A stretch of DNA of 64,000 nucleotides, taken from contig JANQBS010000050.1 of assembly GCA_033085395.1 (NCBI GenBank), positions 124,001 to 188,000 of the forward strand. Reading direction: 5' to 3'. The notes below the pieces were generated by a model. It ran no database searches. It saw only the letters and a program-made list of their open reading frames with translations, and was not told the DNA's origin. The translations under genes and the position numbers were made by a program. Source of the DNA: Xanthoparmelia taractica (lineage: Eukaryota; Ascomycota; Lecanoromycetes; Lecanorales; Parmeliaceae). Positions 20,901 through 31,816 of this stretch are shown here, one piece after another; within the stretch, counting starts at the first letter, position 1; each line of letters begins with the position of its first letter.

Positions 20901-21239
20901 CACCAAGTCATAGTCATCAAGCGCGGTGACTGTAGCTTTGACGAGAAATTACGCAATATTCCCACTTTTGCGCCGTCGAAGAATTCGCTACAGCTGGTTA
21001 TTGTAGTCAGCTATGAGGACGAACCGGGCTTGCCTTCTGGATGGCTGATACGGCCGTTGCTGGAGAGTCTACAGACTACGGCTAGTGGGCTGCCTAGGCA
21101 TCATCCGATTGCAATGGTTATGGTGGGAGGAGGGGATAAGACTTATGAGATCTTTGAGAGAGCTACGGGCTTGGGGATCAAGAGGAGGTATTCGGTGCAG
21201 GCGCAGGGCATCCCGATTAGTAATTTAGTTATCTTGTGA
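17983..21239 (+). CDS. MNL1: EDEM-type alpha-mannosidase-like protein (GH47)
   Basis: Two exons, 17983-18122 and 18173-21239, give 1068 residues. The 50-bp intron (AG/GTACGA...AACAG) is inferred because the frame starting at 17983 supplies an N-terminal hydrophobic anchor (LQRLVLLSCLLILALCTG, about 16-33) followed by TDGEIREMR, which joins RLEAEHMFYHGFDNYM exactly as EDEM proteins begin. The long frame running in from 17919 has no such segment. GH47 catalytic domain about 50-575 (HAFPDDELKP, LNDVLGNYSLTLIDSL, VQVFETVIRGVGG, TCSAGAGSLVLEF); a PA (protease-associated) domain about 925-1045. EDEM/Htm1 proteins trim mannose from misfolded glycoproteins in the ER lumen for ERAD. No HDEL signal; the C terminus is SNLVIL. 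Confidence 0.92.
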
Positions 21240-22617
21240 GCGTCACTTAACGTTCTGCAAATCGGATGGATAATTTTGTATACTATATAGATTGTGTTAT
21301 ACATGATCTTGGATCAAACGGATAGATATTACAATGACGTCATTGACATGGTTGCCTGCGGGCTTGTTTTGTGAATAGGCTATTTGCTGGGAATTGAAGA
21401 CGCCAAGTCTCCAGCGTCAGAATCCACGAGCTAGTGTTCAACAACATATGTCCGTACTTGAAAACCATACCAGCATGTACTAAACGTGCTTTAGTTGCTG
21501 GAAAAGGTTCTAAAGTGAATCTGAGAGAGCCGCGATTATGTGCAAGGACGATATAGACTCTACGTAGGCTAACAATAATGAACGATAATGAAGCCCTAGC
21601 TGTAATTCCAGTTTAGCATGCCTGCCCTAGCGAGGGATCAAAGGGGATAAGGCAGCGAGTAGTCCAAATGGTGACATTCGGGCATGCTACGAAGTAGCTT
21701 TGGGGGACATTAGGTAGATAGGAGGAGTCATAGCATTCATCCATCTATACCACAAGGGTTGGTCACAACGGGAGTTAGGGCCAAGGAGATGTGCAAAAGT
21801 CTGCGAGTACATCGCCTGGTATGAGCGATGGAGGTAGGGGGTAGCGTATGGCAGATCTGCAAGAAATATGGATGATAGCTTGTCTGGTAGTCGCGTGAAA
21901 GGAGTCAGTCTGCTGGTATTGGGAGACTAGTCAGATCTTTTATGCTGAAGAAGGTATTGACGTGCGAGTATGTAACTTTGCAACGCAGGACAGAAGGCAG
22001 TTTTATACAACATTGCGAGACGACGTTGGCTGTCAAATGGCTTGGGGAGCACGGATGACTCGGTGCTTCAAGAAGCTGCACAGACTTTGGGCTATGACCA
22101 TGCCTGTCAATGTTTTTAAAGAATGATGTTTGGGCTTGAAGAGTGACACGGAATCGGCAAATAGCCGATATCACGTGACATGTTGGCATTTGAAGAAATG
22201 TTCACTCAATCTTTCATTTTGATCCGGAATCATCTGTAGGCTGCAGTCCCAGGTTAGTTTCAGCGTCATTGTCATGGAGCGATGGAGGACAAGTGATGAA
22301 TCCATGGCGGGGTAGACTGGAGTAGGCTGTAAAGGAGAGCCGTGTATGATTGGCTGGATTCGCTTACCCTAGCCAATTCTGCACATCAAAACCCGGGGGC
22401 CCCCCAACTTTCTCCCTTCTTTCTTTTGTTTCCTCCCATCTCACTGTAGTCTAGCAGGATACCACCACCCACATTTAGCATTTTTTGGGCCATCAAAGGT
22501 CATCAATATATATTATCGAGCTTTACATACCTGTTTCTGGTATCCTCTCCCTTTTCTTAGCCTGTGTGCTTTCCACGTCACTCCATGCCCCACCCTCCCA
22601 CCACATCAACCTAAACC
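21240..22617. other. intergenic region, no gene seen
   Basis: About 1.4 kb. Short frames (for example 21905-22189 minus) lack domain signals. From about 22380 the DNA becomes pyrimidine-rich, probably the promoter and leader of the gene at 22618. Confidence 0.45.
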
Positions 22618-23223
22618 ATGTCACCGATCGAACCCACCATTAACAATACAACATCCATCAACCAAATGTCATGGACTCAACTCGTTAAAAGCAGAAAGAG
22701 TAAACAGTCGAAAAAGGTGATGATCCACCAACCAGGCTCACCGCTGCCGCCAGATGACTTCGTACTCTTTCCACAAGACGTAGTAAAGGAGAAGCATTCG
22801 AGTGTTAGAGATGCCAAACCACTCAGACCTACCACACCAAAAAGCGCAAAAAGGTCATCGTCACCAATGCCTCGACATCACATGATCGAGTCCGAGGCGC
22901 CCACGCCTTCGAGGCTAGGTCCTCGCAGGCTTTCGGCACGGCCAGCGTGCTTGACCCACATGTCAACAGTCAATTGCACTGTCGACTGCGCCAATGCCAA
23001 GCCACTAGCGCATCTGAAAATTCCACCTAAGGCGCCATCACCGTCGCGGCTGCCCACACCTGATGTACCCGAGTTGGAGGAAGATGATCTGTGGTCTTGC
23101 TGTGGATCATCTTGGTCTTCTCTGAGCAAGGAAAACAGCCGTTATGATGGCAAGGATGACAGCCTGTGGAATGAGATGGGTGCGGCATCCAATGCTTGGC
23201 ATCAAGGCAACAGAATTCGCTGA
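22618..23223 (+). CDS. hypothetical Ser/Pro-rich protein, 201 aa
   Basis: Single exon preceded by a CT-rich leader. The product is basic and disordered in its first half, with SP and TP motifs (PTTPKSAKRSSSPMPRH, PTPSR) that could be proline-directed phosphorylation sites. A Cys pair region (NCTVDC) lies near the middle, followed by an acidic-Trp segment (ELEEDDLWSCCGSSW) near residues 150-165. No domain, signal peptide or membrane segment. Function unknown. Coding is supported by frame length and a consistent codon pattern. Confidence 0.6.
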   Translation: MSPIEPTINNTTSINQMSWTQLVKSRKSKQSKKVMIHQPGSPLPPDDFVLFPQDVVKEKHSSVRDAKPLRPTTPKSAKRSSSPMPRHHMIESEAPTPSRLGPRRLSARPACLTHMSTVNCTVDCANAKPLAHLKIPPKAPSPSRLPTPDVPELEEDDLWSCCGSSWSSLSKENSRYDGKDDSLWNEMGAASNAWHQGNRIR

Positions 23224-23850
23224 CGGCATTGCAGAGGAGAAGCTGATGAGAGCCAAGACATGGCAGAGCAGAAGTAGCACTGATTCGAGAAAGGAAGCTC
23301 TTAAGAGAGACCGCTGATTGTGGGGTAGGGTCTGAGGGGCTTACTTAATGCTATTTTTAGCCGTATGCATACGGGCAGACCGATTTCCCTGTATCAAATT
23401 ATTTGCTTCTCCCTGGAATGAGTATGGCAACTTTCTATATCTAACGCGATAGCCTTTGTAGATAGCAGAGTTCAACAGTGGTATCAGAACATATAAGTTC
23501 ACCAAGACCGAGGGCATCCAAGAGCGCGCAGGTGCCGAAGTCTTCGCATTCTGACTTTTGGCGCTTCACTTCTTATGTGTTAAGACATTAGGTGCATCAT
23601 AATGCATATTCAAAGAGCTTCTGAGTCGAAGTCGATGGAATTTGAAAGAATGGTTGTTGCTCATTGCATGAGGTGAGGTTGAAGCTCAATTGTACTAATT
23701 TTTTTTAGGTATGGTTCCACTCTAGCCAATGTGAGTGTAGCTCGAAATTCTACCCGAGGCCTTTCACACAAACGGATCTGAAGACAAGCGACAGCATTAT
23801 CGACTACGACAGAAGTCTACATCTTCCATTCCCACAAACTGTGAATCAAG
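23224..23850. promoter_or_regulatory. intergenic / upstream region of RPL23
   Basis: About 630 bp ahead of a ribosomal protein gene. It should contain its promoter, but I cannot name an element with confidence. Confidence 0.35.
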
Positions 23851-24632
23851 ATGGCTAAGAGAGGGTGCGCATGTCAATCAAGACGTCCGTCATAGGTCCT
23901 GAGCTGACTGAAATCTCTACAGTCGCGGTGGGGCGTCGGGCAACAAGCTCAAGATGACTCTCGGTCTCCCAGTGTACGCATTACTTCCTGTCTTTTGCGC
24001 CCACTATGGGCACTCTAGATCTGGACTAATTTCTGGACCACAGTGGCGCTGTCATGAACTGCTGCGACAACTCCGGAGCACGAAATCTCTACATCATCTC
24101 AGTCAAAGGCATAGGTGCCCGTCTCAATCGTCTTCCCGCTGCCGGTGTGGGTGATATGGTGATGGCTACAGTCAAGAAAGGGAAGCCTGAGCTACGAAAG
24201 AAGGTTATGCCGGCTGTGGTGGTACGGCAGAGCAAGCCGTGGAGGAGGGCGGATGGAGTGTACTTATACTTTGAGGACAACGCTGGTGTGGTGAGTGATC
24301 ACCATTGAAAAGTTGCTGGATTTTGAGACTACGAACCTCCTGAACGTCTCTGGTGGGCTCCAAGCGACCAAAGATACGAACGACGGCAAGGCTTGCGTAG
24401 CTGCAGCAAGGACAATCGAAGGGGCATTCGCGGTCTTTTGGCAATGCCACGCTGACGCAGCTATCCTCCAGATCGTCAATCCAAAAGGTGAAATGAAAGG
24501 ATCGGCTATCACCGGTCCTGTAGGAAAGGAGGCGGCAGAGCTGTGGCCGGTATTTACTACCATGTCCGTTTTGTGGAGATTATGCTAACAAGCGTCCAGC
24601 GTATTGCAAGTAACTCTGGCGTTGTGATGTGA
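23851..24632 (+). CDS. RPL23: 60S ribosomal protein L23 (uL14)
   Basis: Five exons: 23851-23864, 23923-23973, 24044-24290, 24472-24549, 24600-24632, encoding 140 residues, the normal length for eukaryotic uL14. Diagnostic stretches are [60 protein letters not shown] and the C terminus [12 protein letters not shown]. It sits on the 60S subunit interface near the GTPase-factor and intersubunit bridge region. Introns are 58, 70, 181 and 50 bp; the first interrupts codon 5 and leaves a 14-nt first exon. The third intron is about three times longer than the others. All junctions are GT...AG and in phase. Confidence 0.97.
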
Positions 24633-25008
24633 GGATGGAGTAGTGCATGGATGAGCGGGTGAATGTGGACGATCAACGATAGCTTGTTATAGCCTCTGGC
24701 GTGTCTAGACAGCTTAAGCCAATGAAGATTCCTACAACTACTGTCGCATTCACTAGCTATCGCTCGGCCTTTTACGCATAATGCGCATAATCGTGACTGT
24801 AGGACCAAATGCTTGATTTTGTATGGATGCAGGGCGCCATAACGGAGCAGCCATTGTTAGTCCGTACTGTCGTTGGTCTTTACCAAAAAAAATTTAGATT
24901 TGGAGCTAGCAATTCACTCGCCGGTTAGAGCTGAGTCCTCGTACTCTGGGACTCGGAACTTTACCCACCCTCCTCCTGTATGTACGTGCCAGTAGCGTAC
25001 TGTCCTTC
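24633..25008. other. spacer between RPL23 and TED1
   Basis: About 380 bp in the same orientation as both genes. Expected to hold the RPL23 terminator and TED1 promoter; no distinct motif. Confidence 0.4.
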
Positions 25009-26544
25009 ATGCATCGAGTCTTCATAATCATTTGCTTTATACTCTACACTGTCGCAAACTTATCGACATGCTACCTGTACCTGTACCCGCTCCTCAAACG
25101 CTGTGGCTTCCCATCTCCACCCGTCCAACAGGACAGCCAGACCTCGGATGGCTACATCGCCAGCCAAGTTCCACCTCTCCGTCTCCTTGTCCTCGGAGAT
25201 CCTCAGTTGGAAGGTGACTCGTCCCTTCATGACACCACCAATGGCTCCTTCCCCAGCCTCAAGAGTGTCTGGTCAGACATAAAGACCGGCAGCACCCGAG
25301 ATGAGCGTTCGGATATATTCCTGGCACACTGGCGAGATTTCATTTACAGGGACGTACCTCGCCTTTTCCAGTCCTACCGCAAGCGATTAGACCTCATCGG
25401 CAATGACTACTACCTCGCCCACATCTACCGCTCGTTGCACTGGTCTACGCACCCTACACACGTCGCTGTGCTGGGAGACTTGATCGGCAGTCAATGGGTC
25501 ACTGATGAAGAATTCGAGCGAAGAGGAACGCGATATTGGAAGAGAGTGTTCAGTGGTGGGAACAAGGTCGAGGACGAGCTCACGGACAAAGTACGCACTG
25601 AGATCATTGGTCAGGACGAGAAATGGGCAAATAGGGTCATCAATGTGGCTGGAAACCATGACATTGGATACGCTGGCGACATCACTTCAGACAGGCTGCG
25701 AAGGTTTGAGAGCATCTTTGGCAAGGCGAACTGGGAGATAAGATTCAGCTTACCTTTTCCTGTGGAGAAAGGTCAGGAAATACCTGAGCTGAGGCTCGTT
25801 GTACTCAACTCCCTGAATCTTGACCCGCCAGCGCTCGACTCCGGCATCCAAGCCGACACCTATAAGTTCATGAACGACATCATCTCGTCTTCGCGGCCAG
25901 TCGAGGACAAGAGTAGCAGTACTATACTCCTTACCCATCTACCGCTATACAAAGAAGCTGGCGTATGCGTAGATGGGCCTTACTTTACCTATCACGAGGA
26001 AAAGTACGGTGCAGGAGTCAAGGAGCAAAACCATCTGAGCTACGATGCGAGTATGAACATACTGGAGGGCATCTACGGCATGAGTGGGAATCTGGAAGCT
26101 CCTGGCAATGGATTTGGCAGGAAGGGCATAATCTTGACTGGCCATGACCATGAAGGCTGCGGCGTCTACCATCACCTACCCCTGAGTGAGGATTCCACTT
26201 CGAGAGCTTGGGCTGCGGAAAATTGGAACTCAACAAGCTCTTCCCGACACGGCGCTATTCCAGGCATCCGTGAAATCACGGTCCGAAGCATGATGGGTGA
26301 ATTTGGTGGCAATGCTGGCTTGTTGATTGCGTGGTTCGACGCCAACGTAAAAGAATGGAAGTTCCAGTACTCCACATGCGCCTTGGGATCACAGCATATA
26401 TGGTGGGGAGTGCATATCCTGGACATAATTGCCGTTGTCTATCTGGTTGTGGTTAGCTGGAAGCTCTATGTGGAAAATGGCATTGTCGGCTGGAGCCTAT
26501 ACACAGATCGGGATAAGGCAGATGCTAAGGAGAAGACGCTGTGA
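25009..26544 (+). CDS. TED1: Ted1-like ER metallophosphoesterase (GPI-anchor remodelling)
   Basis: Intronless, 511 residues. An N-terminal membrane anchor (about 3-28) is followed by a lumenal calcineurin-like phosphoesterase domain with the expected metal-binding blocks: GDPQLEGD (63-70), GDLIGSQW (about 155), GNHDIGY (about 217) and GHDHEGC (about 377). A second membrane segment (about 463-483, HILDIIAVVYLVVVSW) precedes a short cytosolic tail ending KEKTL, which fits a KxKxx COPI retrieval signal. In yeast, Ted1 removes ethanolamine phosphate from the GPI glycan before export; PGAP5 is the animal counterpart. The motif set and two-anchor topology fit this better than Cdc1, the other family member. 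Confidence 0.9.
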   Translation: MHRVFIIICFILYTVANLSTCYLYLYPLLKRCGFPSPPVQQDSQTSDGYIASQVPPLRLLVLGDPQLEGDSSLHDTTNGSFPSLKSVWSDIKTGSTRDERSDIFLAHWRDFIYRDVPRLFQSYRKRLDLIGNDYYLAHIYRSLHWSTHPTHVAVLGDLIGSQWVTDEEFERRGTRYWKRVFSGGNKVEDELTDKVRTEIIGQDEKWANRVINVAGNHDIGYAGDITSDRLRRFESIFGKANWEIRFSLPFPVEKGQEIPELRLVVLNSLNLDPPALDSGIQADTYKFMNDIISSSRPVEDKSSSTILLTHLPLYKEAGVCVDGPYFTYHEEKYGAGVKEQNHLSYDASMNILEGIYGMSGNLEAPGNGFGRKGIILTGHDHEGCGVYHHLPLSEDSTSRAWAAENWNSTSSSRHGAIPGIREITVRSMMGEFGGNAGLLIAWFDANVKEWKFQYSTCALGSQHIWWGVHILDIIAVVYLVVVSWKLYVENGIVGWSLYTDRDKADAKEKTL

Positions 26545-26674
26545 GCTCGCTCCCTGAATATATATCCGTTGAAAGGTTCCTTCGCCAATCAACCAGTCAC
26601 TGGGGAAACCCCCAATGACGGTAGAGGCTTGGCTTTGAAACGGAGCCTGGCTTCCTAATCAGACCTCCATATGA

Positions 26675-27262
26675 TTACGGTATGCCTTCTGCCATCGCTC
26701 CAAATAATCCAGTGTACAGACTGAACGTCAGCATCCTTCCTGTCGGCCTGTGTATATAGTTGATCTGATACGTGTTGATATAACCCCGCTTGGTCATCCT
26801 CAGCAACTCTAATGCGAAGTGCTGTACTACTATCCAGTTGACTATCGTGCTAGGCGGTGCGGTTATCTCCAGCATAATCTGCCCAAAGCATACACGGTAA
26901 TAATGTGAAGCTGGGGTCAACGTGGTGGCGGCGAATCGGGCAAGCTCTTCGTAGAAGTCTTGCATTATTGCAGCTGCGGTGCCGATGGGCAACATGCAGG
27001 TGAAGTCGTGGTGGTCGACGATCCAATCTGGGCCCATAAGATACGGAGCTAGGGCGGCTCGAGGCTTGAGTAATCTCGAAGGGCCAAGGTCTAGGACACT
27101 AAGGCTGTCGAGGGAGTGTCCTCGGGGCAGCGCATGATGCCAGGTTCCTGCCTGCTCGTTTCCATGCGAGACTATGGTGAACAGAAAGATGGAGAGAATT
27201 GTTATAGAGGACGATATCAACAGACTGAGTAACATCGGTAGCAGTTGAAAGGACTCTAACAT
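26675..27262 (-). CDS. hypothetical membrane-anchored protein, 195 aa
   Basis: The ATG at 27262 opens a frame with a strong N-terminal hydrophobic segment (about residues 8-30) followed by a polar region and a C-terminal half containing IVNWIVVQHFALELLRM and YQINYIHRPTGR. Nine codons upstream remain open but start with TTG, so the ATG is preferred. The C-terminal half resembles small uncharacterised proteins seen in multiple copies in Dothideomycetes. I recall no function. It may be secreted with an uncleaved anchor. Confidence 0.6.
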   Translation of the reverse strand: MLESFQLLPMLLSLLISSSITILSIFLFTIVSHGNEQAGTWHHALPRGHSLDSLSVLDLGPSRLLKPRAALAPYLMGPDWIVDHHDFTCMLPIGTAAAIMQDFYEELARFAATTLTPASHYYRVCFGQIMLEITAPPSTIVNWIVVQHFALELLRMTKRGYINTYQINYIHRPTGRMLTFSLYTGLFGAMAEGIP

Positions 27263-28570
27263 TTTCTTCCTGCGAAATGAGAAGCGCAATAAGTACAGAC
27301 ACTCTAGGCCAACGGTCCGTGACAGCGGGCGGGATGTGAGACTTCTAGGATATCTCCAGAACTAGTGTATCTGGATATATTAAGTAAAGCCGGCTGTAGC
27401 ATGTCGCTTGTGGCGATCTTGCAGTGAGCGTGTTTATGGCGTTGTTCGGCTCTGCGCCTTCATGGACGAACATAGGTCTTCCAATCTTTACGCCTTGGCT
27501 TGGCTACAGATAGGAGTGCCTTGCAGTACCGAGTCATTTCTGGGTCAATCTCCGTCTCAACCTTGGTTTCCAGCTGCCGTCCACCGTATAAAAAGAATAA
27601 TGGTTCCAGATGAATCAAGGCCTCCCTTCTCGAGGCAGTGAAGGCACAGTTTCATGGCGTGATGGTCAGTTCTTGGTAGTGCCCGCTTGCGCTCCTACCA
27701 TCTGCCAGCGAATCAATTTACGCTTCATTTTTCAACCTTTGGCTGGCTCTGTCGCAGCAGCCGCACCTCTCGCCTTCGCCATAGCTGTAGCATCTTTGCA
27801 ATATTGGGAATGGAAGTTGAAATTACACACAACACACATCGCTTGCGCACGTTAAACAGTTGCTTAAGCCCGTAGACGCACTTCGACTATGGACGTTTTA
27901 CTGAGCCAGTGCTAGCATCTACGTCGCCCGTTCTAGCCATTTAAGCCAAAGCCTCTACTAAAGCATTGGTTGCACGCGCCGGCAGGTTAATTTGTAGGCA
28001 CTGTTGTTAGGCCGCTGCGAGTGTCCAAAGCGCTGTGTAGCTACGTCTATCTGCGATGCTGTAGGGGGCCGCAGCCTCCCTCGGAGAGGGAATATGGCTG
28101 CGTCGAGGAAGGAAGGAAGGTTTAGTGGTGAATGGTGGCGAGGGAGCGCTGTGTAATGTGACCGGCTGTGGGTGGTGAAGAATGGCAGCGGTGGTTGGTA
28201 TACACCTCGTGCAACTGAGTATGCCTTGGGACAAGCACTGTATTGCGATATCTATGGTGAACTTTCTATAAACCCGGTTGGCTACTTATGGCTATTGATG
28301 AGATTTTTGGATAATTGGGTGTGTTATCTTGATTCTTCTACTATGGGAACAATGGGCCCCTGCCTTAACACATATGCATCGATGTGACAACACCAATTTT
28401 TGGATGCGGTTGGGATCCTCTGACACTGGTGAAATCAACACGCACAACGCCATGACTCATGAGATTCCGCGCAAAACACTATGACTCATACAAGTCACGC
28501 TATATATCAGAGCTGTCGACTTTTACAAATCTGTATCAGACATCATCAGCCGGCATCACAGAACGCAATC
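27263..28570. other. intergenic, no gene seen
   Basis: About 1.3 kb. Contains a short GGAA repeat near 28107-28120 and no frame with recognisable domains. Confidence 0.45.
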
Positions 28571-30973
28571 ATGGCTACAGCTACAGATCTCGCGATCGCT
28601 TCACCAACGTCCCGTTTGTCCATACCTTCCTTGCCGAAAGCTGTACGGTGTAGAGAGCACGTCTCCGCCCGTGAACTCAATCGATGGGCAGTATGGCAAT
28701 GCAAGTCTTGATTCGGACAACTCTTCTACCGAAAGCGCCGAGTACTGGGCCAGTCTCCTTCGCCGGGCTTTTAACGCCTTGGGAAATGGTGGAACGCTGG
28801 ACACGGAATGTCTGAAAGCGCCTCGTCGACGACATGCAGGTACGTATCACTTGGATAACGGGCAAGACGGAGTTATTCGTCCCTGCTCCCTGCCACGATT
28901 TTGTTTCTTGCAAGGGCATACTGATCTCTGAACCCTACTAGATCAAGATAGCGCCGCTCTCGCGCATGGAGTTGCTGGGCTACTGTACCCCAGTTACTCC
29001 GACTTGACAATACCACAGGTGATCAAGTACGAGAAGGACATCGTGCTCCTCCGGAAAGTGATATAAGCGAAGCAGAAAGCGGATGATTTGGCCAAAGCTG
29101 AGGCAAGACATCATCCCGAGTGGAAACGGCGGGTTCTTCGTCAAGGACCCTGGGATGAGAGCGAGGATCCACTTCCTCTCACTGGGGCCCCTGCACTGCC
29201 CATGCCTGTTACGATTAGGTATGTTTTCTTGGGACGGCGGTGTGGACGTCTTGCCCCGACTTTGCACTCTCGATGTGAAAACTGTCTACTGACTGCTGAA
29301 TTAGTGATGAGGAGAGCTTGGCTGCATTCTTTAAACACTTGAGTATCAAAGGTACCCATGATACATGGAATGTGAGTTTACCTTGTCAATACCTTTCTCA
29401 TAGTCAGAAGCTCGAGCAAACGGCTTCGTTTCACGCTAGATTTTCCGCTTATGAAATGGGCATTTGCGCAAAGAGTCAGGCTGATATTCGTCCTCGCAGG
29501 GTTCGAAAGGGCAAGAGCCATATTACGGCGTCGATATGGCTCAGTTCGAAAAGGGGATACTGTATGAAGATGGGCGTATGGACCTCTGAGTAAGCGCCTA
29601 GCTCGTTTCCATACTGCGGCGTCCTACCCTACCAGCACACTGTTTTCTCTCTATTCGTAGTTTCCCCAAAGCACACGATTGTTTGGGCTTTAAAATTTGT
29701 CCAAAGCCAAACCACAACGCTGTGGACTAGTTCGAGCTACACATTTCGGCTCTGTTGCTCGTCCTCGAAGAAAACACCGTCTTTTCCTTACCAAGGCTTT
29801 AGTGCTAACTTTGATAGGGTTCTCGGCCCTCCCAGTATCTCTCAGCTCATGTCCAGCCTGGAGAGCAATACCTTCGTTCGCCACTTCTTGCTCGGTAATA
29901 ACATGATCGGGCCTACGGGTGCCCGGCTGATCTCGGACTTTGTACTTGCGCACCCTGACCGCATGGAGACCTGGTATCTCGCCGGAAATTGCATTGATCT
30001 TGCCGGCTTCGAGCGCTTGGTCTCTGCGTGGTCAACTTCGACCTCTATCACCAACATTTGGCTTAAGCGAAATCCGCTGAGTCCAAAGGCGTCTACTGCC
30101 CTGTATGATTTGATCACTAAGACACCAAATTTACGTACCCTCGATCTCGATCAGACTGAACTAGGCGGCGGAGGCGTTGCTCATCTCTTCTCACTTCTGG
30201 CAAGTTACTACAGCCCCACGTCACTGAGACACATATATCTTAGCGCCGTTGGGATCGGTCAGTCCGCATGCGAGTGTCTTGCAGAATACCTCTCGTCGCC
30301 ACACTGCAAACTCGAGTCTGTTTATCTAAGCACCAACCCAATAGGAGACGCTGGAGCAGACGCACTTGCCAAAGGCCTTGGCAAAAATACCTCCCTACTT
30401 CGTCTGACACTAGCATCCCGCGGGTTGAAGTCCGAGGGCGCAAAGTCGATACTACAAGCTCTCACAGGCCATCCTCGACTCATAAAGTTGAATCTGGGCC
30501 AGAATGTTGCGACAGAAGATCTCGGTATGCGATACAACTATCTTGAAGATAGCGTGCGAGATAGTGTAAAAGCCTTGGTGTCAGGTTGCACAACGTTACG
30601 AATGCTCGAGCTTGGTACGACTGGCATGACGCTCTCAGCGCTTAAGCCAATTTCAGAAGAGGTATTAAAGTCGAAGACACTTGTGGTCTTCTCGGCGAAG
30701 AGCGTGTATGGTAAGGTCCCTAAGGAGGTCAAGGGCCCTGTGAATAAGCACATCCAAGAGAATATACGGCAATTATACGGGGGTATTGACGTCACTCGCT
30801 TCGATGCCGAAGAGAAGCGTTGGCTGATCAGCCCCAAAGATGTGAGACTGATTGACAGTGCGTACCGAAATAGGGATGCAGGGCTCGCTCGACGTGGGCA
30901 ATTGAATTTGGAGAAGGTGTGGCAGGATGGCTTGAAGACTGTGAACAGTGTGATGAATGCGGATGATTCATAG
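28571..30973 (+). CDS. leucine-rich-repeat (RNI-like) protein, reading frame problematic
   Basis: Likely exons: 28571-28642, 28692-28839, 28942-29218, 29305-29371, 29500-about 29589, then about 29818-30973; the first junctions are in phase. The N-terminal half is helical (DLTIPQVIKYEKDIVLLRK, EWKRRVLRQGPWDE, GVDMAQFEKGILYEDGRMDL). The C-terminal part (from 29849, about 370 residues) is a ribonuclease-inhibitor-type LRR array: HFLLGNNMIGPTGARLI, WYLAGNCIDLAGFERL, LDLDQTELGGGGVAHLF, VYLSTNPIGDAGADALA. Two defects: an in-frame TAA at 29064-29066 unless a small in-phase intron (18, 33 or 57 nt all fit) is removed, and a TGA at 29587-29589 just before the GTAAGC donor, whose phase does not match the next exon. 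It is either a decaying gene or mis-modelled; the C-terminal LRR block is intact. Confidence 0.6.
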
Positions 30974-31816
30974 CTTGCGCCCAAGGTGGAGGCTTGAGAG
31001 TGAAGATTGATCAGGAGAGAAGATTGAAGGAAGATGACCTTGCTAGGTAGCCATGGAAATCATATCTTGCATCATAACCATTAGATCCTTTCATGCAAGG
31101 TGCTGAGATGTAGGACCTCTTGGAGTCATGCCTCCGTAGTACTCCCTTTCGAGAAGAAGGCATGAACTATGATAGTCTATTCTTGTTGCAACTAGTAGAT
31201 TGATCGGCCTACCTTGCAGCCCAACGCATGACGCGTAGACTGTAAGGTACCTGCACAATAAGTGACAGCCTTGTAGAATCCCATGAGAGGGCCAAGGGGT
31301 CGAGTACCTTTTGTTGCGACACAAAGAAGTGACAGAGTTCTCTTAAAAGCGTAACCCAGAGCGCAATGCAATGTTCATTAGTGATTCTGGGGAAAATCAA
31401 TGACAGTGCTCCAAAGCCGGGCGAATGAATCACTGGCAATGTCTGTGAAAAAAGGTCTGTGGGGTGCTCGACAGACGATGAACCCAGATCCACCACGTGT
31501 TCCATCATTCACTAGGTCAAACTGAGAATATATACAAATCTCGGAACAATAGCAGACTGAGAGTAGGCTCCAAAAGTCTAGTATCTTATACACTTCTTCA
31601 GGGCAATACTGTCGATGAAGAATCTTGGCTGTAAAGGCTAGAGCCTGAAGAGGTAAGGTCGCTGAGCTAGTCCTAGCGTCGTCGCTAATCTTATTTCTGT
31701 GATCCCGCCCTCCGAGTAGACAACCATTTCACCCTCATAACCCTTTGCTGCAAGAGCTCACCTACATTCTCTAAATCCCAAAATCGCCTTTGGATAGGCC
31801 AATCGATCGACTAATC
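30974..31816. other. intergenic, no gene seen
   Basis: About 840 bp. Minus-strand frames (31209-31508, 31378-31593) lack domain signals. It should include the BuGZ promoter. Confidence 0.45.

Noticed and set aside
24291..24471. Box C/D snoRNA in RPL23 intron 3
   Set aside because: A CTGA is present but no convincing RTGATGA box or terminal stem.
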